From the NCBI RefSeq assembly GCF_014199685.1, contig NZ_JACHNZ010000013.1, positions 24,027-88,026 of the forward strand: a stretch of DNA of 64,000 nucleotides, in the 5' to 3' direction. How positions within the stretch are numbered: position 1 is the first letter of the stretch; each line of letters starts with the position of its first letter. This DNA comes from Sphingosinicella soli (GTDB lineage: Bacteria > Pseudomonadota > Alphaproteobacteria > Sphingomonadales > Sphingomonadaceae). Positions 56,583-64,000 of the stretch are shown piece by piece. Below the pieces are notes generated by a model, which saw only the letters and a list, made by a program, of their open reading frames with translations, ran no database searches and had not been told where the DNA came from. The translations under genes and the position numbers were made by a program.

Positions 56583-57329
56583 ATGATCGAACAGACGGTC
56601 GGCCGCAGCGCCGGCGTAAGCCCTGTGGGCGCGGACGAGATCGGCGGCTTTCTTCGTTCCGCTTATGCGGAGGCGGCGACGCAGCCGCTGCCCCAGGTTT
56701 TTCTCGATCTGCTCGCGCGGCTCGAAACGGGCCCCGAGGAAACGAAAGCCGGACAGCTTTCCGACAAGGATTTCAAGGACGAACTGTCGGCGATCATCCC
56801 GCAGCTTCGCGCCTTCGGCCGTTCGCTTTCAGGCAACCGCGACACGGCCGACGACCTCGTGCAGGAAACGCTGCTGAAGGCGTGGGCGGCGCGAGACCGC
56901 TTCCAGGCGGGGACGAACATCCGCGCGTGGACCTTCATCATCCTGCGCAACCTGTTCCTCAGCCAGATGCGCCGCGCGCGCTTCAAGGGCGAATGGGACG
57001 AACTTGTCGCCGATCGGCTGCTGTCCGCGCCCGCCGGGCAGGACAAGCAGATCGAGCTTGCCGATTTGCAGCGCGCGCTCCTCGAGCTGCCGCAGGCGCA
57101 GCGCGAGGCGCTGATCCTCGTGGGGGCGGGCGGCTTCGCCTACGAGGAGGCCGCGACGATCTGCGATTGCGCGGTCGGCACCATCAAGAGCCGCGTCGCG
57201 CGCGGCCGCGCGGCGCTCGAACTGGTCATCTCCGAAGGCAGGCTGCCTTCGCGCCGCGGTTCGACCGCATCGGGCACGACGGCGCTTGACGAGATCATGG
57301 GACAGGTGGATCAGCTGGCGCGCGAATAA
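56583..57329 (+). CDS. ecfG: NepR-EcfG fusion: ECF sigma factor of the general stress response with N-terminal NepR-like domain
   Basis: A 248-residue protein. Residues 64-133 (DKDFKDELSAIIPQLRAFGRS, TADDLVQETLLKAW, TNIRAWTFIILRNLFLSQMRR) are sigma region 2, and 160-212 (ALLELPQAQREALILVGAGG, CAVGTIKSRVARGRAALE) region 4, of the EcfG group. Residues 18-48, DEIGGFLRSAYAEAATQPL then PQVFLDLLARLE, match the NepR core pattern IGxxLxxxYxxxxxxPxPxxFLDLLxxL, the two helices by which NepR holds EcfG. The only in-frame starts (ATG 56583, GTG 56625) lie before this segment, and no ATG, GTG or TTG occurs between it and region 2. So one polypeptide carries anti-sigma and sigma parts. Normally these are separate genes. 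Sigma assignment is secure; the NepR call is by pattern. Confidence 0.9.
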   Translation: MIEQTVGRSAGVSPVGADEIGGFLRSAYAEAATQPLPQVFLDLLARLETGPEETKAGQLSDKDFKDELSAIIPQLRAFGRSLSGNRDTADDLVQETLLKAWAARDRFQAGTNIRAWTFIILRNLFLSQMRRARFKGEWDELVADRLLSAPAGQDKQIELADLQRALLELPQAQREALILVGAGGFAYEEAATICDCAVGTIKSRVARGRAALELVISEGRLPSRRGSTASGTTALDEIMGQVDQLARE

Positions 57330-57343
57330 CGAAAGGGCTCTCC

Positions 57344-60106
57344 TTGGCGGAGAAAACGCCAGCGCTGCCGGCCGAACTTGCACGTATCCTCGCTGACGCG
57401 GCGGTTGCCGCCGCACCGCAGGATGTGGACGCCTGCGCGCGCGCATGGACCCACTCTCCGTATCTGCGGGGGCTGATGCGCCGCGAGGAGGACATCCTCC
57501 TGCGTTACCTGGCGGACGGCCCCGAACCGCTAATGGAGACGGCGCTGGCGCTGCTCGCCGGTCCTGCCGACGGGGCGGCCATGCGCGAGGCGAAGCGGAT
57601 CGCGGCTATCGCCATTGCGCTCGCCGACATCTCGGGCCGCTGGCCGCTCGAAAAGGTGACGGCGGCGCTTTCGGACCTTGCCGACCGCGCCATCGACCGC
57701 GCGATCCGCATCGCCGTCGACGAGCGCATGTCCGGCGCCGGGCCGGACGGCTTCACCGCCATCGCGCTCGGCAAGCTCGGCAGCCGCGAGCTGAACTATT
57801 CGAGCGATGTCGATCTGATCCTGCTCTACGACCGCGACCGGCTTGCGCTGCGCGAGGGCGACGACCCTGACAATACCGCCGTCCGCATCGCCCGCCGCAT
57901 GGTGGAGCTGATGCAGGCGCGCGATTCGGGCGGCTATGTGTTCCGCGTCGATCTGCGCCTGCGTCCGGCCTCCGAAGTGACACCGATCGCCATGCCGATC
58001 CGGGGTGCGGAGGCCTATTACCAGTCCGAGGCGCTGGCGTGGGAGCGCGCGGCGTTCATCCGCGCGCGCGCTGTCGGCGGCGACATGAAGATGGGCGAGG
58101 ATTTCCTCGCCGCGATCGAGCCCTTCGTCTGGCGCCGCTCGCTCGATTACACGGCGGTGCGCGACATCCAGGACATGTCGCTGATGATCCGCGATCACTA
58201 CGATGAACGTCAGGATGTCGGCCCGGGCTATTGCCTGAAGCGCGGGCGCGGCGGCATTCGCGAGGTGGAGTTCTTCGCGCAGATCCACCAGCTGATCTTC
58301 GGCGGGCGCGACTGGACGCTGCGCCAGCCCGCGACGCTCGATGCGCTTGCGGCGCTGGTCGCGGCGGAGCGCATCAAGACGGAGGAGGCCGAAACGCTCG
58401 CCGCCGCCTACCGCCTGCTGCGCACGGCCGAACATCGCCTGCAGATGCTGGAGGATGCGCAGACGCACCAGATCCCCACGCGCGCGCCCGAACGCAAGGA
58501 TCTGGCGCTGCTTTCGGGTTTTCGTGACTGGGCGGCGATGGAGCGGGACATCAAGCGCCACGCAGCGGCCGTGGGCCGTATCTACGATGCGCTGATCGCC
58601 GAGGCGGAGGTGGACCGGCTGCCCCGCCAGCCCGCCCAGCTCAAGGCCGCGCTCAAGACGGCGGGGATCGGTCCGCACGCCGATCTTGCCGATCTCATCG
58701 CTCGCTGGCGCGACCGCAGCTACCGCGCGCTGCGCAGCGATGCGGCGCAGCGCGAGCTGGAAAGCGCGTTGCCCGGCCTCGTCGCCGCGTTCGCCGAGGC
58801 TGGAACCGGACGCGAGGCGCTGCTGCGTTTCGATGACTTCCTCGGCGCGCTGCCGTCTTCGATCCAGTTCTTCGCGCTCATCGAGGCGAACCCCCGCGTG
58901 GCGCTGCTGCTCGCACGCGTTCTGGAACTGGCGCCGGTGCTTGCGGGCAAGCTCGCGCGGCGGCCCGAAATCGTCGACATCATGCTGTCGAACGAGGCGT
59001 TCGCGCCGCTGCCGTGCGCCGAAGACCTCACCGACATGCTGCGCGCGCGGCTGCGCCGCCACGGCGCGCTCGAACTGAAGCTCGACGAGGTGCGGCGCTT
59101 CGTGGCGGAGCGGCGTTTCCAGCTCGGCGTGCAGATCATCGAGGGCGGCGCAGACCCGATTCGCGTCGGCCGCGATCATGCCAAGCTCGCCGACGCCGCA
59201 ATCGCCGTGCTCGCCGATGCGGTGCAGGCCGAGTTCGCCGAAACGCACGGGCGCGTGCCCGGCGGGCGTCTGCTGGTGCTCGGCTTCGGGCGCTACGGCG
59301 GCGCGGTCCTCACCGAAAAGTCCGATCTCGATCTCGTGTTCCTGTTCAGCGGTCATCACGAAGCGATGTCGGACGGCGGCAAGCCGCTGCCCGCCACGAC
59401 ATGGTTCAACCGCCTCGGCCAGCGGCTGACGGGCGCGCTGACCGTCAGCACGGCGGCGGGGCCGCTGTTCGAGGTGGATACGCGCCTGCGCCCGTCCGGC
59501 CAGCAGGGGCTGCTCGCGGTCAATATCGATACGTTCGCGCGCTATCAGCGGGAGGAGGCGTGGAGCTGGGAGCATATGGCGCTCACCCGCGCGCGCGTCG
59601 TTTACGGGACAGACGAAGACCGCGCCGCCGTTTCGGGCGGCATTTCCGCTGCGCTGATGAAGCCGCGCGATACGGAGCGCTTCAAGGCAGAGGTGCTGGA
59701 AATGCGCGGCGACATGGTGAAAGCGCATTCGGGCGGCGGCCTGTGGGATGTGAAGCACGCGGCTGGCGGACTCATCGACCTGGAATTCATCGTGCACTTC
59801 CTCCAGCTTTCCCGCCGCGAGGGCTTTGATCCCGATCTCGGCGCGGCGACGGCGCATTTCGTGAATGCGGGCGTGCTCGCCGGAGATGTCCTCGCGGCCC
59901 ATGAGCTGATGACGCGTCTGCTCGTCGTCATGCGGCTTATCGAAGGGGACGAGCCCCAGAAACAGCCGGCGTCGGCGAAGGCGATGCTGGCGGCCGCCAC
60001 GGGCATGGCCGATTTCGACACATTGAAAGCCGCGCTGGAAGACGCCAAAAGGGCGGTTCTTGCCGCCTGGGAAGCGGTTTTCGAGGTCAAACGAAAGGCA
60101 CGATGA
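57344..60106 (+). CDS. glnE: Bifunctional glutamine synthetase adenylyltransferase/deadenylase
   Basis: A 920-residue GlnE that adenylylates and deadenylylates glutamine synthetase under PII control. Two nucleotidyltransferase halves are visible: FTAIALGKLGSRELNYSSDVDLILLYD (about 131-157, GxLGxxELxxxSDxDL) for the N-terminal deadenylase and LVLGFGRYGGAVLTEKSDLDLVFLFSG (about 640-666) for the C-terminal adenylase, each followed by helical PII-UTase-like domains. E. coli GlnE is 946 residues. The start is a TTG at 57344, with AAAGGG upstream, 14 bp after the sigma factor gene. Confidence 0.95.
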   Translation: MAEKTPALPAELARILADAAVAAAPQDVDACARAWTHSPYLRGLMRREEDILLRYLADGPEPLMETALALLAGPADGAAMREAKRIAAIAIALADISGRWPLEKVTAALSDLADRAIDRAIRIAVDERMSGAGPDGFTAIALGKLGSRELNYSSDVDLILLYDRDRLALREGDDPDNTAVRIARRMVELMQARDSGGYVFRVDLRLRPASEVTPIAMPIRGAEAYYQSEALAWERAAFIRARAVGGDMKMGEDFLAAIEPFVWRRSLDYTAVRDIQDMSLMIRDHYDERQDVGPGYCLKRGRGGIREVEFFAQIHQLIFGGRDWTLRQPATLDALAALVAAERIKTEEAETLAAAYRLLRTAEHRLQMLEDAQTHQIPTRAPERKDLALLSGFRDWAAMERDIKRHAAAVGRIYDALIAEAEVDRLPRQPAQLKAALKTAGIGPHADLADLIARWRDRSYRALRSDAAQRELESALPGLVAAFAEAGTGREALLRFDDFLGALPSSIQFFALIEANPRVALLLARVLELAPVLAGKLARRPEIVDIMLSNEAFAPLPCAEDLTDMLRARLRRHGALELKLDEVRRFVAERRFQLGVQIIEGGADPIRVGRDHAKLADAAIAVLADAVQAEFAETHGRVPGGRLLVLGFGRYGGAVLTEKSDLDLVFLFSGHHEAMSDGGKPLPATTWFNRLGQRLTGALTVSTAAGPLFEVDTRLRPSGQQGLLAVNIDTFARYQREEAWSWEHMALTRARVVYGTDEDRAAVSGGISAALMKPRDTERFKAEVLEMRGDMVKAHSGGGLWDVKHAAGGLIDLEFIVHFLQLSRREGFDPDLGAATAHFVNAGVLAGDVLAAHELMTRLLVVMRLIEGDEPQKQPASAKAMLAAATGMADFDTLKAALEDAKRAVLAAWEAVFEVKRKAR

Positions 60107-60567
60107 TGACGAAGCCGGGATCGAAGGCACCGGCCTTCACGCTCGACAGCGAGGAGGGCGCGCTGTCGCTGAAGGATTTCGCGGGCAAGAAGCTCGTGCT
60201 CTATTTCTATCCCAAGGACGACACATCCGGCTGCACGCGCGAGGCGATCGATTTTACCGGGCTGCTGCCCGAATTCGCCAAGGCCGACACCGAAGTGATC
60301 GGCGTTTCCAAGGATACCGTCGCCAAGCACGGGAAATTCCGCGCCAAGCATGATCTGGGCGTGAAGCTCGGGTCCGATCCGGACGCGACCGCGATCGAGG
60401 CGTACGGCGTATGGGTCGAAAAAACGCTCTACGGCCGCAAATACATGGGCATCGAGCGCGCCACCTTCCTGATCGGCCGCGATGGCAAGATCGCGGAAGT
60501 CTGGCACAAGGTGAAGGTGCCCGGCCACGCCGAAGCCGTTCTGAAGGCGGCGCAGGCGCTTGGCTGA
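60103..60567 (+). CDS. bcp: Bcp/PrxQ-type peroxiredoxin with a single cysteine
   Basis: A 154-residue thioredoxin-fold peroxidase that reduces hydroperoxides. APAFTLDSEEGALSLKDFAGKKLVLYFYPKDD leads to the peroxidatic C44 in TSGCTREAID. The resolving cysteine, normally five residues later in this family, is isoleucine here, and I see no other cysteine in the protein, so it must work as a 1-Cys enzyme. ATGATG at 60103 offers two starts: the first overlaps the glnE stop by 4 bp, the second by 1 bp. Its stop overlaps the next gene. Confidence 0.92.
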   Translation: MMTKPGSKAPAFTLDSEEGALSLKDFAGKKLVLYFYPKDDTSGCTREAIDFTGLLPEFAKADTEVIGVSKDTVAKHGKFRAKHDLGVKLGSDPDATAIEAYGVWVEKTLYGRKYMGIERATFLIGRDGKIAEVWHKVKVPGHAEAVLKAAQALG

Positions 60568-61357
60568 CGCGATCGGTGCGGCCGCCGCCGCCGTTCTGCT
60601 GACGGCGGACCCCACTGAAAAGGCCCGGCTTTCAAGGCACTACGCGGCGCGCTGGCGTGCAGGCGAGGTCGCCGCCGTCTACGATGCGGCGATGCCGGAG
60701 CGCCCGGCCCGGCCTCCGCGCCCGGAATTGCTGCCGCCCTCGCAGATGCCGAAGCGCGGCAGGGCGGGCTCGGAGCGCAGCCGGATCGCGCTGCTGCACG
60801 CGCTCGCGCACATCGAGTTCAACGCCATCGACCTCGCCTGGGATGCGGCGGGGCGGTTCGGCGGGGCCATGCCGCGCGCCTTCACCGACGACTGGGTGGC
60901 GGTGGCGGACGATGAGGCGCGGCACTTCGGGCTGCTCGCCGATCGGCTCTCCGACCTCGGTGCCGCCTACGGCGATCTGCCCGCGCACGACGGGCTGTGG
61001 GAGGCTGCGATGGCGACCGCGGACGACCTGCTCGCACGGCTCGCCGTGGTGCCGCAGGTGCTCGAAGCGCGCGGCCTCGACGTGACCCCGGCGACCGAAG
61101 CGCGGCTGCGCGCGGCGGGCGATACGCTCAGCGCCGACATCCTGAACACCATATATCACGATGAAATTATTCACGTTTCGGTAGGAAACCGCTGGTTCCG
61201 GCACCTTTGCGATGGCTTGCGAATCGGGCCGGAACAAACGTTCAAAACCCTTGTCGGTTCCCGATTCAAAGGTGCGCTCAAACGCCCGTTCAACGACTCG
61301 GCGCGAATCGAGGCCGGACTGACCCCGGCATTTTATGATTCACTTGCAAGCGCTTAG
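60560..61357 (+). CDS. DUF455 family ferritin-like protein
   Basis: A 265-residue protein of the DUF455 group. The ferritin-like metal ligands are apparent in ALAHIEFNAIDLAWDA (E and H of the ExxH type), VADDEARHFGLL (ExxxH) and ILNTIYHDEIIHVSVGNRWF (HDExxH), consistent with a carboxylate-bridged di-iron site. Its reaction is unknown; relatives include the tRNA hydroxylase MiaE. The start is a TTG at 60560, overlapping the peroxiredoxin stop by 8 bp. Proximity to a peroxiredoxin may point to oxidative-stress handling, which is inference. Confidence 0.85.
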   Translation: MADAIGAAAAAVLLTADPTEKARLSRHYAARWRAGEVAAVYDAAMPERPARPPRPELLPPSQMPKRGRAGSERSRIALLHALAHIEFNAIDLAWDAAGRFGGAMPRAFTDDWVAVADDEARHFGLLADRLSDLGAAYGDLPAHDGLWEAAMATADDLLARLAVVPQVLEARGLDVTPATEARLRAAGDTLSADILNTIYHDEIIHVSVGNRWFRHLCDGLRIGPEQTFKTLVGSRFKGALKRPFNDSARIEAGLTPAFYDSLASA

Positions 61358-61460
61358 GCGGCTTGTCACCTAACGCTCCGGGCTCAGAGGGCATGGGTCC
61401 AAACACGAGTTAGACGAATCTATTGCGCGGACGCGCGTTCGCGCAGTGCGGGGGTCTCAT

Positions 61461-62606
61461 TTGGTGCTGGAAATCAACAAGGTCGCATCCCAGGTTCGGG
61501 ACAAGGTCGCAAAGCGGCTGCCCGAGCGGGAATTTCTTCATTACAAGCGCGATGTCGGCATGCAGGTGTACCGCCTGACGACGCGCGTGCAGGTCATGGG
61601 CCTTGCCGGCCTTGCCGCGCTGTTCACCTACACTGCGGTGGCCACGAGCGCGATGATCGGCAGCAGCTCGGTCGAAGCCACGGCGGAGAGTGAAGTCACC
61701 ACCATGCGCGCTGAACTCGCCGCTCTGCGTCAGGGCGTTGCGAAAACGACCGCCCGCGTCGAGCAGCGCCAGCAGTTTCTCGCTCAACTCGTTTCCGGCA
61801 AGGCGGATCCGGCGCAGCTTGGCGCGCTGATGCCCGCACTTGCCCCTGCAGCGGCCGTGGCCGGCTCAGCGGTTCTGAAACCGCTTGCCGAACTGGACCG
61901 CGCACAGCTTGCGCTGGCAGATCATGCCCGCACGGCGGCCGACGCCCGCTTCGAGACATCGAGCGCGCTCATTCGTCGTCTGGGACTTCAGCCGGCGCGT
62001 TTTCTCAAGCAGTCGACATTCGGCATGGGTGGACCCGAGGAGACGGCAGACTCGCCGCTCACGGGCGCAGAGCCGCAGTTCAAGGCGCTGTTCGCCAGCT
62101 GGCAGAAGCTCGATCTGCTCGAAAAGGGCATGAGCGCGATCCCGTCGCTGAAGCCGGTGAAGTCCTATACCTACACGTCGGGCTACGGCGTCCGCTATGA
62201 TCCGTTCTCGGGCGACACCGCAATGCACAAGGGTGTCGATCTCGCAGGCCCGGTCGGCGAACCGATCCACGCGGCGGCGGACGGCGTCGTCGTTGATTCG
62301 CGGTATCATCCGGGTGGTTACGGCAAATATGTCGAAATCGATCACGGCGCGGGCATCGTGACGCGCTACGGCCACATGTCGCGTCTCGACGTGAAGAAGG
62401 GCGACCGCGTCGCCCGCGGCGAACAGATCGGCGGCATGGGCTCGACAGGGCGCTCCACCGGCAGCCACCTTCACTACGAAGTGCTGATCGACGGCCGCCA
62501 GGTGAACCCGATGCCGTTCCTCGAAGCCGGCGACCGGGTGCTCGCCGCGCAGCAGAGCGCAGGCGCCATCGCGGTCGGCGGGCCTGCGGAACCGGCCGGC
62601 CACTAA
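61461..62606 (+). CDS. M23-family metallopeptidase (LytM domain) with membrane anchor
   Basis: A 381-residue envelope protein. One membrane helix (about 45-65: GLAGLAALFTYTAVATSAM), a helical coiled-coil-like region (75-195) and a C-terminal LytM domain with MHKGVDLAGPVGEPIHAAADG (H and D zinc ligands) and GSTGRSTGSHLHYEVLIDG (HxH). All ligands are present, so it should be an active D,D-endopeptidase rather than an EnvC-type activator. GGGGG at 61450-61454 favours the TTG at 61461 or the GTG at 61464; a GTG at 61446 is an upstream option. It follows the DUF455 gene by about 100 bp. Confidence 0.88.
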   Translation: MVLEINKVASQVRDKVAKRLPEREFLHYKRDVGMQVYRLTTRVQVMGLAGLAALFTYTAVATSAMIGSSSVEATAESEVTTMRAELAALRQGVAKTTARVEQRQQFLAQLVSGKADPAQLGALMPALAPAAAVAGSAVLKPLAELDRAQLALADHARTAADARFETSSALIRRLGLQPARFLKQSTFGMGGPEETADSPLTGAEPQFKALFASWQKLDLLEKGMSAIPSLKPVKSYTYTSGYGVRYDPFSGDTAMHKGVDLAGPVGEPIHAAADGVVVDSRYHPGGYGKYVEIDHGAGIVTRYGHMSRLDVKKGDRVARGEQIGGMGSTGRSTGSHLHYEVLIDGRQVNPMPFLEAGDRVLAAQQSAGAIAVGGPAEPAGH

Positions 62607-62634
62607 TCGTTTCCCGCGACGCACCCACGCGTCA

Positions 62635-62669
62635 TTGAATCGCGTCCTGCAAGCGCCTATCTATAGGCC
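62635..62669 (+). promoter_or_regulatory. Probable leaderless sigma-70-type promoter of erpA, overlapping a palindrome
   Basis: TTGAAT (62635-62640), a 17-base spacer and TATCTA (62658-62663). Only six bases separate the -10 box from the erpA ATG at 62670, so transcription should begin at or next to the start codon. The -10 lies inside a perfect palindrome GCCTAT-CT-ATAGGC (62655-62668), which could be an operator. No Shine-Dalgarno is visible, in agreement with a leaderless mRNA. Confidence 0.55.
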
Positions 62670-62999
62670 ATGAGCGCACTCCACCTCACCGAATCCGCTG
62701 CCGCGCGTGTCGCGGCCATTGCCGTCCGTCAGGGCGGCGTGCCTGCAATCCTTCGGCTTTCGGTCGATGGCGGCGGCTGTGCGGGCTTCCAGTATCGCTT
62801 CGGCCTGGAAACCGCGATCGCGCCTGATGATCTCACCACCGAAACGGCGGGCGTGAAGCTCGTTGTCGATCCGGTCAGCCTCGACCTTCTGGAAGGGTCC
62901 GAAGTGGATTTCGTCGAAAGCCTCGGCGGCGCATCGTTTCAGGTGCGCAATCCCAACGCGGCTTCGGGCTGCGGCTGCGGGACATCCTTCTCGGTTTGA
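62670..62999 (+). CDS. erpA: Iron-sulfur cluster insertion protein (ErpA/IscA type)
   Basis: A 109-residue A-type Fe-S carrier. HLTESAAARVAAIA begins the fold, C37 lies in VDGGGCAGFQYRFG, and C101/C103 lie in ASGCGCGTSFSV at the C-terminus: the three ligands of the family. It hands Fe-S clusters to apoproteins. ErpA is the usual name for this form in alphaproteobacteria; IscA is an alternative. It is followed by xthA after 31 bp. No isc or suf operon is present. Confidence 0.93.
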   Translation: MSALHLTESAAARVAAIAVRQGGVPAILRLSVDGGGCAGFQYRFGLETAIAPDDLTTETAGVKLVVDPVSLDLLEGSEVDFVESLGGASFQVRNPNAASGCGCGTSFSV

Positions 63000-63030
63000 C
63001 CGCATGCGCGTGACGGGTTAGCCGTCAGCC

Positions 63031-63801
63031 ATGCGTATCGCCACCTTCAACGTAAACGGAATCGCCGCGCGGCTGCCGCGCCTGCTCGAATGGCTGGAAA
63101 GCCGGAAGCCAGACGTCGCCTGCCTGCAGGAAATCAAGTGCATCGACGAGCGCTTTCCCGCGTCCGATATCGAGGCTGCGGGCTATCACGTGCTCGTCCA
63201 CGGCCAGAAGGGCTTCAACGGCGTCGCCATCCTTAGCCGCGAACCGGCGATCGAGATGCAGCGCGGCCTCCCCGGCGACGAGACGGACGAGCAGGCGCGC
63301 TATCTCGAAGCCGAAGTGAACGGTGTTCGCATCGCGTCCATCTATCTGCCCAACGGCAACCCGCAGCCGGGACCGAAGTTCGATTACAAGCTCGGCTGGA
63401 TGAAGCGGCTGGAGGCGCGCGCGGCGATGCTGCGCGAGTCCGAAACGCTCACGGTGCTCGCGGGAGACTATAATGTCGCGCCCGAAGACCGCGACGTGTT
63501 CAGCATCAAGGCGATGGAAAACGACGCGCTCGTGCAGCCCGAATCGCGCGCCGCGCTCCGCCGCATCGTCAATCAGGGCTGGACGGAGGCGCTGCGCAGC
63601 GTCCACCCGTCAGACGATCATCTCTACACGTTCTGGGATTATCAGGCCGGATGCTGGCCGCGAAACGCGGGCCTTCGGATCGACCACTTCCTGCTCTGCC
63701 CGCGCGCTGCCGACCGGCTGACGAACGCCACCGTGGACCGCGAGGCGCGGGGGCTGGAAAAGGCCTCGGATCACGCGCCGGTGTGGATCGATATCGATTG
63801 A
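63031..63801 (+). CDS. xthA: Exodeoxyribonuclease III
   Basis: A 256-residue AP endonuclease/3'-5' exonuclease of the ExoIII family, active in base excision repair. MRIATFNVNGIAARLPRLLEWL is the family start. The metal-binding glutamate lies in VACLQEIKC. LAGDYNVAPEDRDV holds the catalytic D/N, and LRIDHFLL and KASDHAPVWIDID the last D and H. It is the last chromosomal gene before the repeat and insertion sequence at the right end. Confidence 0.96.
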   Translation: MRIATFNVNGIAARLPRLLEWLESRKPDVACLQEIKCIDERFPASDIEAAGYHVLVHGQKGFNGVAILSREPAIEMQRGLPGDETDEQARYLEAEVNGVRIASIYLPNGNPQPGPKFDYKLGWMKRLEARAAMLRESETLTVLAGDYNVAPEDRDVFSIKAMENDALVQPESRAALRRIVNQGWTEALRSVHPSDDHLYTFWDYQAGCWPRNAGLRIDHFLLCPRAADRLTNATVDREARGLEKASDHAPVWIDID

Positions 63802-63853
63802 GCCTATGGGGTGCGTTCAGTCAGAAGATGACATGAAACAGCACTAAATCTTT

Positions 63854-63906
63854 GTGGGTGCATCGTTTTCTGCGAAAAACCGGTTCCCGCTTTTCCCCAC
63901 GCACCC
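63854..63906. repeat. Palindromic extragenic element next to the insertion sequence
   Basis: GGGTGC at 63856-63861 pairs with GCACCC at 63901-63906. Between them is a region with TTTTCTGCGAAAAACCGG and TTCCCGCTTTTCCCC. Elements with the core GAAAACCGGTTCCC are scattered between genes in many alphaproteobacteria. The insertion sequence begins at its right end. 63802-63853 shows nothing I can name. Confidence 0.5.
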
Positions 63907-63909
63907 TAG

Positions 63910-64000
63910 GAGCTGTCTGCATTCACAGGATTCCCTTTGAGTTGGAGTTCTGATTCAAGGTCGTGGAAGGAGACGAACCTTGAGCAGACGGGTTTTGACG
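63910..64000 (+). mobile_element. Left end of an IS5-superfamily insertion sequence (cut by window edge)
   Basis: CTAG at 63906-63909 is directly followed by GAGCTGTCTGCATTC, which looks like a terminal inverted repeat of the IS5/IS427 type. Members of this group insert into YTAR sites such as CTAG. Seventy bases in, a transposase-like start begins. The right end and the target duplication lie outside the window, so the boundary is a proposal. Confidence 0.6.
63980..64000 (+). CDS. Start of a probable IS5-family transposase (7 codons visible)
   Basis: The TTG at 63980 follows GGAAGGAG by 7 bases and opens the frame MSRRVLT before the window ends. IS5-family transposases commonly begin in this way (basic, followed by a segment on target-site joining). 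Only seven residues can be seen, so the call rests mainly on the neighbouring inverted-repeat-like end. Confidence 0.45.

Noticed and set aside
57530..60130. Minus-strand open frame of over 860 codons opposite glnE
   Set aside because: Mirror of the codon pattern of glnE; arginine- and alanine-rich with no recognisable fold.

Overview
This 64 kb window is high-GC chromosomal DNA with dense genes and many ATGA or TGATG start/stop overlaps. Three things point to an alphaproteobacterium of the order Sphingomonadales: a PhyP-PhyR-EcfG general stress locus, a complete dcw cell-wall/division cluster whose MurE carries the meso-DAP motif DNPR, and small repeats of a type common in sphingomonads. I see no tRNA, rRNA, CRISPR array or prophage. 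Most of the window is core genome. The only mobile DNA is the left end of an IS5-like element at the right border.

Layout. 1-3.6 kb (minus): lgt, a DUF185 methyltransferase, a GNAT protein, pgeF and a truncated SLC13 transporter, each overlapping the next by 4 bp. 3.7-8.4 kb (plus): a CoA-linked catabolic run of two acyl-CoA dehydrogenases, an acyl-CoA ligase and an HD-domain protein resembling PhnZ/MIOX-type di-iron oxygenases. 8.4-12.7 kb: a Tat-exported molybdenum hydroxylase large subunit, hemH, an acetoacetyl-CoA reductase and a ribbon-helix-helix protein. 12.9-22.3 kb: purEK, a diguanylate cyclase, mgtE with a response regulator, an auto-adhesin-like DUF2807 protein, a phosphofructokinase-type kinase, and a thiolase/acyl-CoA dehydrogenase pair.

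22.5-41.4 kb is the dcw cluster in the order mraZ-rsmH-ftsL-ftsI-murE-murF-mraY-murD-ftsW-murG-murC-murB-ddl-ftsQ-ftsA-ftsZ. Its leader holds a 10-bp-spaced array of CCCAT boxes (a probable MraZ operator) flanked by DnaA-box-like 9-mers. The chain of overlaps is broken once, between ddl and ftsQ, by two 97-bp repeats. ftsZ has its own leader with two GANTC sites and ends at a strong terminator. 41.5-53.4 kb: a CaiB-type CoA-transferase, two SPOR proteins (one FtsN-like), a dGTPase-like protein, a membrane diguanylate cyclase, argS, nagZ, scpAB and tatABC.

53.4-57.3 kb is the most interesting part, a general stress response locus. phyP (a HisKA_2 protein with a degenerate ATPase domain) and phyR diverge from a symmetric element that reads as an EcfG promoter on both strands. 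After phyR come a 46-residue single-helix membrane protein and an EcfG sigma factor whose N-terminus is, by pattern, a NepR anti-sigma domain in the same open frame with no internal start codon. This is a NepR-EcfG fusion where two separate proteins are expected. The rest of the window (57.3-63.8 kb) carries glnE, a one-cysteine Bcp-type peroxiredoxin, a DUF455 protein, an M23 peptidase, erpA behind a probable leaderless promoter, and xthA.
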